From Bacteroidales bacterium (lineage in GTDB: Bacteria > Bacteroidota > Bacteroidia > Bacteroidales > JAGOPY01), in NCBI GenBank assembly GCA_023229505.1, contig JALNZD010000037.1, forward strand, positions 1 to 39,212: a stretch of DNA of 39,212 nt, read 5' to 3'. Numbering within the stretch: the first letter of the stretch is position 1; each line of letters begins with the position of its first letter. A program made the translations under genes and the position numbers. Positions 25,291 to 33,956 of this stretch are shown in pieces. A model generated the notes under the pieces. It did not search any database. It was not told where the DNA came from and saw only the letters and a program-made list of their open reading frames with translations.

Positions 25291-26736
25291 ATGCCGGATA
25301 CTAATGAAATACTTGATAAGTTAACGCAAAGCGAATATAAATACGGTTTCGTGTCGGATATCGATACGGAAACCGCCCCCATAGGCCTTGACGAAAGTAC
25401 GGTCCGTTATATTTCTTCGAAGAAAAATGAGCCGGAATGGATGCTTGAATTCCGCCTGAAGGCATATCGGCACTGGCTCACCATGAAAGAGCCGAAATGG
25501 GCGCACATCACTTATCCTACCATCAACTACCAGGATATCATCTTTTATGCAGCCCCGAGAAAGAAAAAAAACCTCACCAGCCTCGAAGAGGTAGACCCGG
25601 ATTTACTGGCGACATTCAATAAACTGGGGATATCGCTTGAGGAACAAAAAAAACTGTCAGGTGTGGCCGTTGATGCAGTCATTGACAGTGTTTCAGTGAA
25701 GACCACTTTCCAGGAAACGCTTCAAAAACACGGTATCATCTTCTGCTCCTTCAGCGAGGCTGTCACAAATCACCCGGAACTTGTCAGGAAATATATGGGC
25801 ATGGTTGTCCCTTACACTGACAACTATTTTGCAGCCCTTAACTCGGCCGTTTTCAGCGACGGGTCATTTTGCTTTATCCCCAAAGGGGTGCGCAGTCCAA
25901 TCGAACTGTCGACCTATTTCCGCATCAACGCAGCCAATACCGGGCAATTTGAACGGACACTTATCATTGCTGAGGAAGGCGGCTATGTCAGCTATATGGA
26001 GGGCTGTACAGCCCCGATGCGAGACGAAAACCAACTCCATGCCGCTGTTGTGGAGATTATCGCGATGGAAAACGCCGAGGTGAAATATTCGACGGTCCAG
26101 AACTGGTACCCGGGCGATAAGGAAGGCAAAGGCGGCATTTATAACTTTGTAACCAAACGTGGCCTTTGTAAGGGGGCCAACTCGAAAATATCATGGACGC
26201 AAGTGGAAACCGGTTCGGCGATTACCTGGAAGTACCCGAGCTGCATCCTGATGGGCGACAACTCGATCGGGGAGTTCTATTCGGTGGCTGTGACGAACAA
26301 TTACCAGCAAGCCGATACAGGGACCAAGATGGTTCACATCGGGAAAAATACCCGGAGCACGATTATCTCAAAAGGGATCTCCGCCGGACATAGCAACAAC
26401 AGTTACCGCGGACAGGTCCGCATCACGGCGAGGGCAGAAAACGCGCGAAATTTCTCCCAGTGCGACTCACTCCTGCTAGGCAGTAAATGCGGCGCACACA
26501 CCTGGCCTTACATAGATGTGGACAACCGGACGGCCATCGTGGAGCATGAAGCGACGACATCGAAAATTTCGGAAGACCAGCTCTTCTATTGCCAGCAGCG
26601 CGGTATCGACATGGAAAAAGCCATCGGGCTGATTGTCAATGGCTATGCTAAAGAGGTACTGAAACAGCTACCCATGGAATTTGCCGTGGAAGCGCAGAAG
26701 CTGCTGAGTATATCATTAGAGGGAAGCGTTGGATAA
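25291..26736 (+). CDS. sufB: Fe-S cluster assembly scaffold SufB
   Basis: SufB is the scaffold of the SufBCD complex on which iron-sulfur clusters are built. The 481-residue product begins MPDTNEILDKLTQSEYKYGF; the open frame extends 47 codons upstream, but that stretch crosses the -7 box and is not conserved. The long right-handed beta-helix ends in the conserved RNFSQCDSLLLGSKCGAHTWPYIDVDN segment, which holds cluster-related Cys residues, followed by EHEATTSKISEDQLFYCQQRG. Length is normal. It leads the operon sufB-sufC-sufD-sufS-sufE-sufT-dxs, all in one direction with gaps under 100 bp. Confidence 0.97.
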   Translation: MPDTNEILDKLTQSEYKYGFVSDIDTETAPIGLDESTVRYISSKKNEPEWMLEFRLKAYRHWLTMKEPKWAHITYPTINYQDIIFYAAPRKKKNLTSLEEVDPDLLATFNKLGISLEEQKKLSGVAVDAVIDSVSVKTTFQETLQKHGIIFCSFSEAVTNHPELVRKYMGMVVPYTDNYFAALNSAVFSDGSFCFIPKGVRSPIELSTYFRINAANTGQFERTLIIAEEGGYVSYMEGCTAPMRDENQLHAAVVEIIAMENAEVKYSTVQNWYPGDKEGKGGIYNFVTKRGLCKGANSKISWTQVETGSAITWKYPSCILMGDNSIGEFYSVAVTNNYQQADTGTKMVHIGKNTRSTIISKGISAGHSNNSYRGQVRITARAENARNFSQCDSLLLGSKCGAHTWPYIDVDNRTAIVEHEATTSKISEDQLFYCQQRGIDMEKAIGLIVNGYAKEVLKQLPMEFAVEAQKLLSISLEGSVG

Positions 26737-26795
26737 ATACAGTTTTAAGGTTTTAGGTTTAAGTTGGGGAATTTATTTAATATTATATTTTTCAA

Positions 26796-27554
26796 ATGAA
26801 GTTATTAGAGATAAGAAACCTGCATGTTTCGATCAACGGGAAGGAGATCATCCACGGGTTGAACCTGGAGGTTAATGCCGGAGAAGTGCATGCGATCATG
26901 GGTCCGAACGGGACGGGCAAAAGCACACTGGCCCTTGCAATAGCCGGTAAAGATGGCTATGAGATCACTGAAGGGGAAGTCATTTACAAAGGGCAGGTTA
27001 TCAATGATATGCCACCCGAAGAACGGGCCAGGATAGGCATCTTTCTCGGGTTTCAATACCCTGTGGAAATACCCGGTGTCAGCCTGACCAATTTCATGCG
27101 CACTGCACTTAACGAAATCCGCGAATACAGGGGCCTGCCGCAAATGTCAGCCAGTGATTTCCTGAAAATGATGGAAGAAAAAAAGAAACTGGTGGAAATC
27201 CAGTCGAAGCTCACCAACCGCTCGGTCAATGAAGGGTTTTCAGGCGGCGAGAAAAAGAAGAACGAGATCTTCCAGATGGCGATGCTGGAACCATTCCTGG
27301 CTGTGCTGGATGAGACCGATTCCGGGCTCGACATCGATGCCCTCAAGATCGTGGCTAACGGAGTGAACATGTTGAAGACCCCGGAAAATGCCACCATCGT
27401 CATAACCCATTACCAACGCCTGCTGCAATACATAATACCTGATTTTGTGCACGTGATCTATAACGGCAAAATCGTCAGGTCCGGCGGGAAAGAACTGGCT
27501 TTGAAACTGGAAGAAAAAGGCTATGAGTGGATTAAAGACTTTCCAGGTCTATAG
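26796..27554 (+). CDS. sufC: Fe-S assembly ATPase SufC
   Basis: This 252-residue ABC-type ATPase drives the SufBCD complex. It has Walker A GPNGTGKST (residues 36-44), the Q-loop GFQYPVEIPGV, the signature FSGGEKKKNEI (about 151-161) and Walker B LAVLDETDSGLDID, whose DETDSGLD is typical of SufC rather than of transport ABC proteins. It has no membrane partner. sufD follows after 29 bp. The stop codon lies inside a perfect 16-bp palindrome. Confidence 0.98.
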   Translation: MKLLEIRNLHVSINGKEIIHGLNLEVNAGEVHAIMGPNGTGKSTLALAIAGKDGYEITEGEVIYKGQVINDMPPEERARIGIFLGFQYPVEIPGVSLTNFMRTALNEIREYRGLPQMSASDFLKMMEEKKKLVEIQSKLTNRSVNEGFSGGEKKKNEIFQMAMLEPFLAVLDETDSGLDIDALKIVANGVNMLKTPENATIVITHYQRLLQYIIPDFVHVIYNGKIVRSGGKELALKLEEKGYEWIKDFPGL

Positions 27555-27559
27555 ACCTG
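27544..27559. repeat. 16-bp palindrome over the sufC stop codon
   Basis: CAGGTCTATAGACCTG is a perfect palindrome that contains the sufC TAG stop (27552-27554). It could form a small hairpin between sufC and sufD, or be a trimmed dispersed repeat; no T tract follows. Confidence 0.6.
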
Positions 27560-27583
27560 CCAAGTCTTAGAGATAAATCTAAA

Positions 27584-28996
27584 ATGAAAGCAACAGTTGA
27601 GAACGGTTCGTTCAAAGAAAGACTCCTCAGGCTATATGAGGATCAAGGGAGCGTTATTTCACGGAACGATACACACTATACCGCAAAGGTCAGGTCAAAA
27701 GGGTTTGGAAATTTCCGTGCCCTGAACTTACCTGACCGGAAGAATGAATTATGGAAAAATACGGATCTTACCGCCGTCCTCAACCAGGATTACACCAAAT
27801 ATCTTGAAAAGACCGAATCCGGCCCTGATCTCGATTTCATGTTTACCTGCGAAGTGCATAATTTTGAAACCGACCAGGTTTCTTTCCTGAACGGATGGCA
27901 TGTCCGTACGGCCAAAGATCTTCGTCATTTGCCCGGTGGGATCATTATCGGAAGCCTTGGCGAAGCTTTTCAGCAATATCCCGATTTGATCGAGCGGCAC
28001 TATGGCCGGTATGCCGATTCCGGCAAGGACCTCTTCCTCGCCATGAACACGGCTTTTGCCCGCGATGGTCTGTTTATATACGTACCCGATAACGTCGTGG
28101 TTGAAAAGCCGGTCCAGATGATCAGCATCATCAACCATAATGAAAACCTCCTGCTGCAGAACCGAAATCTGGTTATCATTGGCAAAAACAGCCACATGAC
28201 GCTGGTGATGTGTGATGATTCGACCAACCAGCAGGCCAGTTTCAACAACTCGGTCACCGAAATTTACCTGGATGAAAACGCAGGCCTGGAGCATTACAAG
28301 CTGCAAAACCTCAACAATAACTCCACGTTGCTGAATTCAACCTATTTTCACCAGGAAGCCGGCAGCCGGCTGAATACTTTTGCCATTACCCTGAATGGCG
28401 GCCTGATCCGGAATTATTCCAATGTGAAACTTAACGGCCGCGGAGCTGATGCCCATGTCAATGGGCTTTACCTGGTTGATAAGAAGCAGCATGTTGATAA
28501 CCGCGTCTTCGTAGAACATGCCGTGCCGGATTGCACGAGCAATGAGCTGTTCAAGGGAATCCTCGACGATGAGGCTTCTGCTGTTTTTAACGGCCATGTC
28601 CTGGTGCAGCGCGATGCCCAGCGGACCAATGCCTACCAGCAGAACCGGAATATCCTGCTGACCGACAAAGCCACCGTGAACACCAGGCCTTTCCTTGAGA
28701 TATATGCCGATGACGTTAAATGCAGCCACGGTGCGACCGTTGGGCGACTCGATAACGAAGCGCTCTTTTATCTCCGGTCACGGGGTATTTGCTTAGCCAG
28801 CGCACGATTATTGCTCATGTATGCTTTCGCTGCCGAAGTCATCAATAAAATGTCGCTTGATCCCCTCATGTACCGGGTTGATGAGATGGTAAAACAGCGT
28901 TTGCGAGGTGAATTGCACGTCTGTGAAACATGCGTCCTGCATTGTGCCAACCAGGAGAAGGAAATCCATTTCGACATTGATCTGAGCAAGATCTGA
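27584..28996 (+). CDS. sufD: Fe-S assembly protein SufD
   Basis: SufD is the SufB paralogue in the SufBC2D complex and helps iron delivery. The 470-residue product has an N-terminal helical part (FRALNLPDRKNELWKNTDLTAVL) and a C-terminal beta-helix with FKGILDDEASAVFNGHVLVQRDAQRTNAYQQNRNILL and CSHGATVGRLDNEALFYLRSRGI, both diagnostic of SufD. It is slightly longer than the E. coli protein (423). Its C-terminal tail carries CETCVLHCANQEKE, three Cys and a His, an uncommon metal-binding-like ending. The ATG start is well placed after sufC. Confidence 0.96.
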   Translation: MKATVENGSFKERLLRLYEDQGSVISRNDTHYTAKVRSKGFGNFRALNLPDRKNELWKNTDLTAVLNQDYTKYLEKTESGPDLDFMFTCEVHNFETDQVSFLNGWHVRTAKDLRHLPGGIIIGSLGEAFQQYPDLIERHYGRYADSGKDLFLAMNTAFARDGLFIYVPDNVVVEKPVQMISIINHNENLLLQNRNLVIIGKNSHMTLVMCDDSTNQQASFNNSVTEIYLDENAGLEHYKLQNLNNNSTLLNSTYFHQEAGSRLNTFAITLNGGLIRNYSNVKLNGRGADAHVNGLYLVDKKQHVDNRVFVEHAVPDCTSNELFKGILDDEASAVFNGHVLVQRDAQRTNAYQQNRNILLTDKATVNTRPFLEIYADDVKCSHGATVGRLDNEALFYLRSRGICLASARLLLMYAFAAEVINKMSLDPLMYRVDEMVKQRLRGELHVCETCVLHCANQEKEIHFDIDLSKI

Positions 28997-29091
28997 TAAT
29001 CATTATGCTTTCTTTTAAACAAACTTTAACAAGTGGTGGAACCTTTCTTCAATTAATCTAATTTTACCCACGTAACTTAAAAAATTCCATT

Positions 29092-30312
29092 GTGAGTTTC
29101 GATATTCTTCATATCCGGCACAACTTTCCCATCCTCGATGTGATGGTACATGACAAACCCCTGATTTATTTTGACAACGCGGCCACTACACAAAAGCCGC
29201 GGGAGGTGATTGACAGGCTGGTAACATATTACAAGAAGGAAAACTGCAATATCCACCGGGGCGTGCATTACCTGAGCACTCAGGCGACGGAAGCCTATGA
29301 AAATGCCAGGAAATCAGTAAAGGATTTCATTCACGCGGCCCACCCACATGAGATAGTATTTACCAAAGGGGCCACAGAAGCTATTAACCTGGTGGCCCAG
29401 ACCTTTGGAAGGAAGTACATTCATTCCGGGGATGAGATCATCCTCTCCCAGATGGAACATCATTCCAACCTGGTTCCCTGGCAAATGCTCGCCGAGCAGA
29501 AAGGTGCCATCCTGAAAGTCATACCCGTCGATGACCAGGGAGAACTCGAAATCAACATGCTCAGAGGGATGATCACCGACCGTACGAAAATAATCGCGCT
29601 GACGCATGTTTCCAATGTATTGGGAACTATCAACCCGGTTCACCGCGTGATCAGCCTGGCACATGACCAGGGTATCCCGGTCTTCCTGGATGGTGCACAG
29701 GCCGTGCCGCACCTGACCGTCGACATGCAGGAGATTGACTGTGATTTCTATTGTTTCTCGGGGCATAAAGTTTATGGCCCCATGGGAATCGGTGTACTTT
29801 ATGCAAAGGAAAAATACCTGGAAGAGATGCCCCCATACCAGGGCGGTGGCGAGATGGTCGACCAGGTGACTTTCCAGAAGACCACTTACAATAAATTGCC
29901 TTATAAATTCGAGGCCGGAACGCCCAACGTGGCCGGTGTACTGGGGCTGGAAGCTGCCCTGAAATATATCCAGGACCTGGATTTAAAGAAGATCCATGCC
30001 TACGAGCATGAGCTGCTTGATTATGCAACGGTAGAGCTGCTGAAAATGGAAAGTGTCCGGATCTTCGGCAATGCCGAGAATAAAATCGGGGTGATCTCCT
30101 TTCTGATCGGCAAAATCCATCCATATGACGCCGGAACGATATATGACAAGCTCGGCATCGCCTTGCGAACAGGCCATCATTGCGCCCAGCCGCTTATTGA
30201 TCGTTTCAATGTCCCGGGAATGGTCCGCGCTTCGCTGGCACTCTATAACACCCTGGAGGAGATCGACCGGTTTATCGAGGCGACAAAGCAGGTGCGCAGG
30301 ATGCTGGGATAA
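29092..30312 (+). CDS. sufS: Cysteine desulfurase SufS
   Basis: This PLP enzyme of 406 residues removes sulfur from cysteine and passes it to SufE and SufBCD. The PLP lysine is K226 in CFSGHKVYGPMGIGVLYAK, and the persulfide cysteine is C364 in RTGHHCAQP; both fall at the numbers used for E. coli SufS. TEAINLVAQ and SQMEHHSNLVPWQ support the group II desulfurase class. The start is GTG at 29092, 95 bp after sufD; that gap holds no recognised element. The stop is followed directly by an octamer repeat. Confidence 0.97.
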   Translation: MSFDILHIRHNFPILDVMVHDKPLIYFDNAATTQKPREVIDRLVTYYKKENCNIHRGVHYLSTQATEAYENARKSVKDFIHAAHPHEIVFTKGATEAINLVAQTFGRKYIHSGDEIILSQMEHHSNLVPWQMLAEQKGAILKVIPVDDQGELEINMLRGMITDRTKIIALTHVSNVLGTINPVHRVISLAHDQGIPVFLDGAQAVPHLTVDMQEIDCDFYCFSGHKVYGPMGIGVLYAKEKYLEEMPPYQGGGEMVDQVTFQKTTYNKLPYKFEAGTPNVAGVLGLEAALKYIQDLDLKKIHAYEHELLDYATVELLKMESVRIFGNAENKIGVISFLIGKIHPYDAGTIYDKLGIALRTGHHCAQPLIDRFNVPGMVRASLALYNTLEEIDRFIEATKQVRRMLG

Positions 30313-30340
30313 AGTGGAACGGTGGAACAGTGGAACGGTG
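30313..30340. repeat. Octamer repeat after the sufS stop
   Basis: Three units (AGTGGAAC, GGTGGAAC, AGTGGAAC) and a partial GGTG start at the base after the sufS stop codon. This is the reverse complement of the TTCCACCG octamer upstream of serS. Confidence 0.8.
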
Positions 30341-30354
30341 AATAAAAAAGCGAT

Positions 30355-30777
30355 ATGACCATCCCCGAAATAGAATCAACAATCATCGAAGAGTTCTCGG
30401 TTTTCGAGGATTGGATGGATAAGTACAAATACTTGATCGAACTCGGCGAAGGTTTGAAGGTAATCGATGAAAAATACAAAGTGCCTAATAATCTCATTAA
30501 TGGCTGTCAGGCAAAGGTATGGCTGCATGCTGTTTATAAAGATGGGAAGGTCTGGTTCTCGGCCGACAGCGATGCGGTGATCACAAAAGGACTGGTAAGC
30601 CTGATGATCAGGGTGCTCGACGGCCAGTCGCCCGACGACATCCTGAATACTGAACTGGGTTTCCTGGAAAATATAGGCTTAAAAGAACATTTATCGCCGA
30701 CACGCTCTAACGGCCTGACATCAATGGTCAAGCAGATGAAGCTTTATGCGCTGGCGTTTAAAGCTAAAGGCGTGTAA
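30355..30777 (+). CDS. sufE: Sulfur acceptor SufE
   Basis: SufE takes the persulfide sulfur from SufS and hands it to SufB. The 140-residue product keeps the signature NNLINGCQAKVWL with the acceptor Cys at residue 51, the same number as in E. coli SufE, and KGLVSLMIRVLDGQSPDDIL further on. Length and fold are typical. It is inside the SUF operon, between the octamer repeat and a heptamer array. Confidence 0.96.
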   Translation: MTIPEIESTIIEEFSVFEDWMDKYKYLIELGEGLKVIDEKYKVPNNLINGCQAKVWLHAVYKDGKVWFSADSDAVITKGLVSLMIRVLDGQSPDDILNTELGFLENIGLKEHLSPTRSNGLTSMVKQMKLYALAFKAKGV

Positions 30778-30778
30778 T

Positions 30779-30841
30779 GGTCATTGGTCATCGGTCATTG
30801 GTTATTGGTTATTGGTTATTGGTTATTGGTTATTGGTTAAC
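30779..30841. repeat. Heptamer tandem array (GGTYATT), nine units
   Basis: Nine consecutive 7-bp units run GGTCATT, GGTCATC, GGTCATT, five GGTTATT and a final GGTTAAC. The array lies between sufE and sufT inside the operon transcript. The same heptamer in reverse orientation (TAACCAA) appears at 33074-33100. Confidence 0.9.
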
Positions 30842-30872
30842 TTTATTTTTAATTTTTAATTCTAAATAAATT

Positions 30873-31199
30873 GTGTCTGATATCACTTTATTAAAAAAAG
30901 ACCTTGAAGAAAAGATCATACAGGAACTGAAAACCGTCTATGATCCGGAAATCCCGGTCAATATATATGACATCGGCCTTATTTATAAGTTGACGATCGA
31001 TGATGATTTTTTGGTCCATATAATGATGACACTCACCACCCCCAACTGCCCGGTTGCCGAAAGCCTTCCGCAGGAAGTCAGGGAAAAGATCAAAGCAGTC
31101 GATGGGGTTAAAGATGTTGACCTGGAGTTAACTTTCGAGCCGCCATGGACAATGGAAATGTTAACGGATGAAGCGAAACTTGAACTGGGACTTATGTAA
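30873..31199 (+). CDS. sufT: SufT, MIP18/DUF59-family Fe-S assembly factor
   Basis: The 108-residue product belongs to the MIP18 family, with TVYDPEIPVNIYDIGLIY near the N-terminus and MTLTTPNCPVAESLPQEV in the centre; the Cys in the latter is the conserved one. In bacteria SufT helps mature Fe-S proteins under high demand. The start is GTG at 30873, giving MSDITLLKKDLEEKI. Its stop codon overlaps the dxs start by one base (TAATG), so the two are translationally coupled. Confidence 0.93.
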   Translation: MSDITLLKKDLEEKIIQELKTVYDPEIPVNIYDIGLIYKLTIDDDFLVHIMMTLTTPNCPVAESLPQEVREKIKAVDGVKDVDLELTFEPPWTMEMLTDEAKLELGLM

Positions 31200-32998
31200 T
31201 GCAAGCAATTCCCGGTCCCATATTATCCCAGATTAACTCCCCAAAGGACTTAAAAAGGCTCCATGAGGATCAGCTGCCTGCGCTTTGCAGGGAGATCCGG
31301 GATTTCCTCATTGAAGAGACTTCTCAGAATCCCGGACATTTAGGTTCAAGCCTTGGTGCGGTGGAACTGGCGGTTGCCATCCATTACGTTTTCGACACCC
31401 CATACGATAAACTGATATGGGACGTGGGCCACGAGGCATACGCGCACAAGATCCTTACCGGGCGAAGGGATGTGTTTCACACGAATAGGATGTATGGAGG
31501 AATCAGCGGGTTCCCGAAGATGAGTGAAAGCGAATACGATGCGTTCGGGACCGGTCACTCTTCCACTTCCCTTTCGGCCGCCCTTGGAATGGCTGTTGCT
31601 TCAGGCCTGCAGGGCAACCACGACCGACTGCATATTTCCGTGATCGGTGACGCGGCCATTGCTGGCGGGATGGCTATGGAAGCCCTGAACAATGCCGGCA
31701 TGCACCAGGCTAACCTGCTGGTAATCCTCAACGACAACGGCATTTCCATCGATCCGAATGTCGGGGCCATGAAAGATTATTTGCTTCAAATCGCCAAAAA
31801 CCAGCCTACCCTTCACACCCGCAGCAATTTCTTCGAATCTTTTAATTTTCAATATTTCGGGCCAACCGACGGGCACGATGTCATTCAGCTTGTTCATCAA
31901 CTGAAAGAGATAAGGCTTATACCCGGGCCTAAACTTCTTCACGCGATCACAACCAAAGGAAAAGGGTTTAAAAGGGCCGAAGAAGAACAGACGGTTTATC
32001 ATGCACCCGGCCTGTTCAATAAAGTTACCGGTGAAATAATTGATACCGAATCGCCGGGCAACATCCCGCCGAAATACCAGCATGTATTTGGCCGGACGAT
32101 CATCGAGCTGGCCGAGCAGAATGCAAAGATAGTCGGTATAACGCCGGCGATGCCAACGGGCTCTTCCCTGAACCTGATGATGGAAAAGATGCCTCACCGG
32201 GCATTCGATGTCGGCATTGCCGAGCAGCATGCCGTGACATTCGCCGCCGGCCTGGCAGCCCAGGGCATGATCCCGTTCTGCAACATATACTCCAGTTTCA
32301 TGCAACGTGCTTATGACCAGGTGATCCACGATGTAGCCCTCCAGAAACTGCAAGTTGTTTTCTGCCTTGACCGGGGCGGGCTTGTCGGGGAAGATGGCGC
32401 AACGCACCATGGTGCATTTGACCTTGCCTATTTCAGGGTCATCCCAAACCTGACTATCTGCTCGCCTATGAACGAGGAAGAATTGCGGAACATGATGTAC
32501 ACCGCGCAATTACCAGGAGCCGGCACTTATGTGATCCGATACCCCAGGGGACGTGGCGTGATGCCCGACTGGATAAAGCCATTCAAGGCGCTAACTGTCG
32601 GTAAAGGAAGGAAGATCAAAAACGGCAGAGACCTTGCCATCATCTCCATCGGCCATACCGGCAACGAGGTGATTAAAGCTACGGATCAACTCGAATCTGA
32701 AGGCATTTCCGCTGCTCATTACGACATCCGGTTTTTAAAACCAATTGATGAAGAATTACTTCACGATATTTTCACCAGGTTCGATAAGATCATTACCGTT
32801 GAAGACGGCACCATAACCGGTGGCCTGGGAAGCGCTGTGCTGGAATTCATGTCCGATCACAACTACAAAGCACAGGTGATCCGTCTCGGCATACCTGACC
32901 GCTTTATCGAACAGGGAAGCGTCGGCGAGCTGCACCATGAGTGCGGGTATGATGCCTTCGGCATAGTTCAAAGTTCAAAGTTCATAGTGCAAAGTTGA
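31199..32998 (+). CDS. dxs: 1-deoxy-D-xylulose-5-phosphate synthase
   Basis: DXS condenses pyruvate and glyceraldehyde-3-phosphate, the first step of the MEP isoprenoid pathway. The 599-residue product shows GHEAYAHKILTGR, the thiamine diphosphate region (VIGDAAIAGGMAMEALNNAG through ILNDNGISI), the catalytic Glu in GIAEQHAVTFAAG (about residue 342), and LDRGGLVGEDGATHHGAFDL. The usual GDG of the cofactor motif reads GDA, although the rest of the site is intact. It is somewhat short (E. coli 620). Translation is coupled to sufT. The last dozen residues (VQSSKFIVQS) are encoded by a heptamer repeat. Confidence 0.95.
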   Translation: MQAIPGPILSQINSPKDLKRLHEDQLPALCREIRDFLIEETSQNPGHLGSSLGAVELAVAIHYVFDTPYDKLIWDVGHEAYAHKILTGRRDVFHTNRMYGGISGFPKMSESEYDAFGTGHSSTSLSAALGMAVASGLQGNHDRLHISVIGDAAIAGGMAMEALNNAGMHQANLLVILNDNGISIDPNVGAMKDYLLQIAKNQPTLHTRSNFFESFNFQYFGPTDGHDVIQLVHQLKEIRLIPGPKLLHAITTKGKGFKRAEEEQTVYHAPGLFNKVTGEIIDTESPGNIPPKYQHVFGRTIIELAEQNAKIVGITPAMPTGSSLNLMMEKMPHRAFDVGIAEQHAVTFAAGLAAQGMIPFCNIYSSFMQRAYDQVIHDVALQKLQVVFCLDRGGLVGEDGATHHGAFDLAYFRVIPNLTICSPMNEEELRNMMYTAQLPGAGTYVIRYPRGRGVMPDWIKPFKALTVGKGRKIKNGRDLAIISIGHTGNEVIKATDQLESEGISAAHYDIRFLKPIDEELLHDIFTRFDKIITVEDGTITGGLGSAVLEFMSDHNYKAQVIRLGIPDRFIEQGSVGELHHECGYDAFGIVQSSKFIVQS

Positions 32999-33132
32999 AG
33001 ACAAAATTCCAAATTCTAAATTCCAAATTCTAAACAAATTCCAAATTCTAAATTCCAAAATACAAAATACAAATAACCGCTAACCAATAACCAATAACAA
33101 TATCTTTGAACTTTGCACTTTGAACTTTGAAC
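32966..33132. repeat. Composite of four heptamer arrays between dxs and the TauE gene
   Basis: The block holds five GTTCAAA-type units (32966-33000), seven ATTCYAA units (33006-33058, with an ACAA break), three TAACCAA-type units (33074-33100) and four TTTGAAC-type units (33105-33132). The first and last arrays are inverted copies of one another. The left array contains the dxs stop codon; the right array begins inside the -7 box of the next gene. Confidence 0.85.
33101..33108 (+). promoter_or_regulatory. -7 box of the TauE/SafE gene
   Basis: TATCTTTG matches TAnnTTTG and shares its TTTG with the first TTTGAAC repeat unit. Transcription near 33114 gives a leader of about 25 nt. Whether the repeat supplied this promoter or merely abuts it cannot be told from the sequence. 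Confidence 0.4.
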
Positions 33133-33138
33133 TAATTT

Positions 33139-33927
33139 ATGACCTGGGTTGAAATTACGGTACTCATTTTCTCCGGTTTGGCGGTTGGTTTTATCAACAC
33201 CCTGGCGGGCGGAGGATCTGTTATTTCCCTCTCCGTACTCATGCTGATGGGACTTCCGGCGCCGGTTGCCAACGGCACAAACCGGATAGCTGTGACAATT
33301 CAGACTTTAACGGCAACCACGGTATTTCGTCGTCAGAAAGTCCTTGACCTCAGGAAGGGTACATTGCTCGGTATTCCCTCTGCCATTGGCTCTTTGCTTG
33401 GTGCTTATATCGCCGTCGATATCAACGAACTGGTCTTCGAAAGAGCTTTTGCCGTCATCATGCTGGTGATGCTGGTTTTCGTCTTTTATAATCCTGATAA
33501 ATATATATACGGCAAACAACACCTGGTCGATAAAAAGGTGACTCTCTTGCAGGTGATTATCTTCTTCTTCCTGGGTATTTACGGTGGTTTTGTTCATGTC
33601 GGCATCGGCTACTTTCTGCTGGCTGCCCTCGTGCTGAACGCCGGCTACGACCTGGTCAGGGCCAACGCCGTTAAAGTGCTGATCGTGCTGATGTACATGC
33701 CATTCTCTTTCCTGGTTTTCATGTATTATAGCGACATCAACTGGACCTACGGGCTGGTCATGACGATCGGTTCGGTGATCGGGGCCTTTATTGCATCACA
33801 CCTTGCCGTGAAAAAAGGGATCGTTTTTGTAAAGTGGGCCATAGTTATCGTCACCATCTTCATGGCCGGGCATTTTCTCGGGATATATGATATTAAGGGG
33901 ATGTTTGGGGCGATGCTGGGGAAATAA
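33139..33927 (+). CDS. TauE/SafE-family sulfite or anion exporter
   Basis: This 262-residue membrane protein has about eight helices and the family's paired motifs: LAVGFINTLAGGGSVISLSVL near the N-terminus, followed by PAPVANGTNRIAV, and YGGFVHVGIGYFLLAALVL in the second half. Members export sulfite, sulfoacetate or related anions, but the substrate here is not determinable. The ATG at 33139 is suitable, preceded by a -7 box. The asparaginase-like gene follows after 29 bp and is probably co-transcribed, with no evident functional link. Confidence 0.9.
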   Translation: MTWVEITVLIFSGLAVGFINTLAGGGSVISLSVLMLMGLPAPVANGTNRIAVTIQTLTATTVFRRQKVLDLRKGTLLGIPSAIGSLLGAYIAVDINELVFERAFAVIMLVMLVFVFYNPDKYIYGKQHLVDKKVTLLQVIIFFFLGIYGGFVHVGIGYFLLAALVLNAGYDLVRANAVKVLIVLMYMPFSFLVFMYYSDINWTYGLVMTIGSVIGAFIASHLAVKKGIVFVKWAIVIVTIFMAGHFLGIYDIKGMFGAMLGK

Positions 33928-33956
33928 AAAATCCGCGTTCTATTAATAATAATCCA

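Noticed and set aside
30779..30841. CRISPR array
   Set aside because: Units are 7 bp, directly abutting and without spacers; no cas gene is near.
31601..32509. A 302-codon open frame on the minus strand across dxs
   Set aside because: It lies entirely antisense to a well conserved dxs, has no recognisable domain, and reflects codon bias of the real gene.
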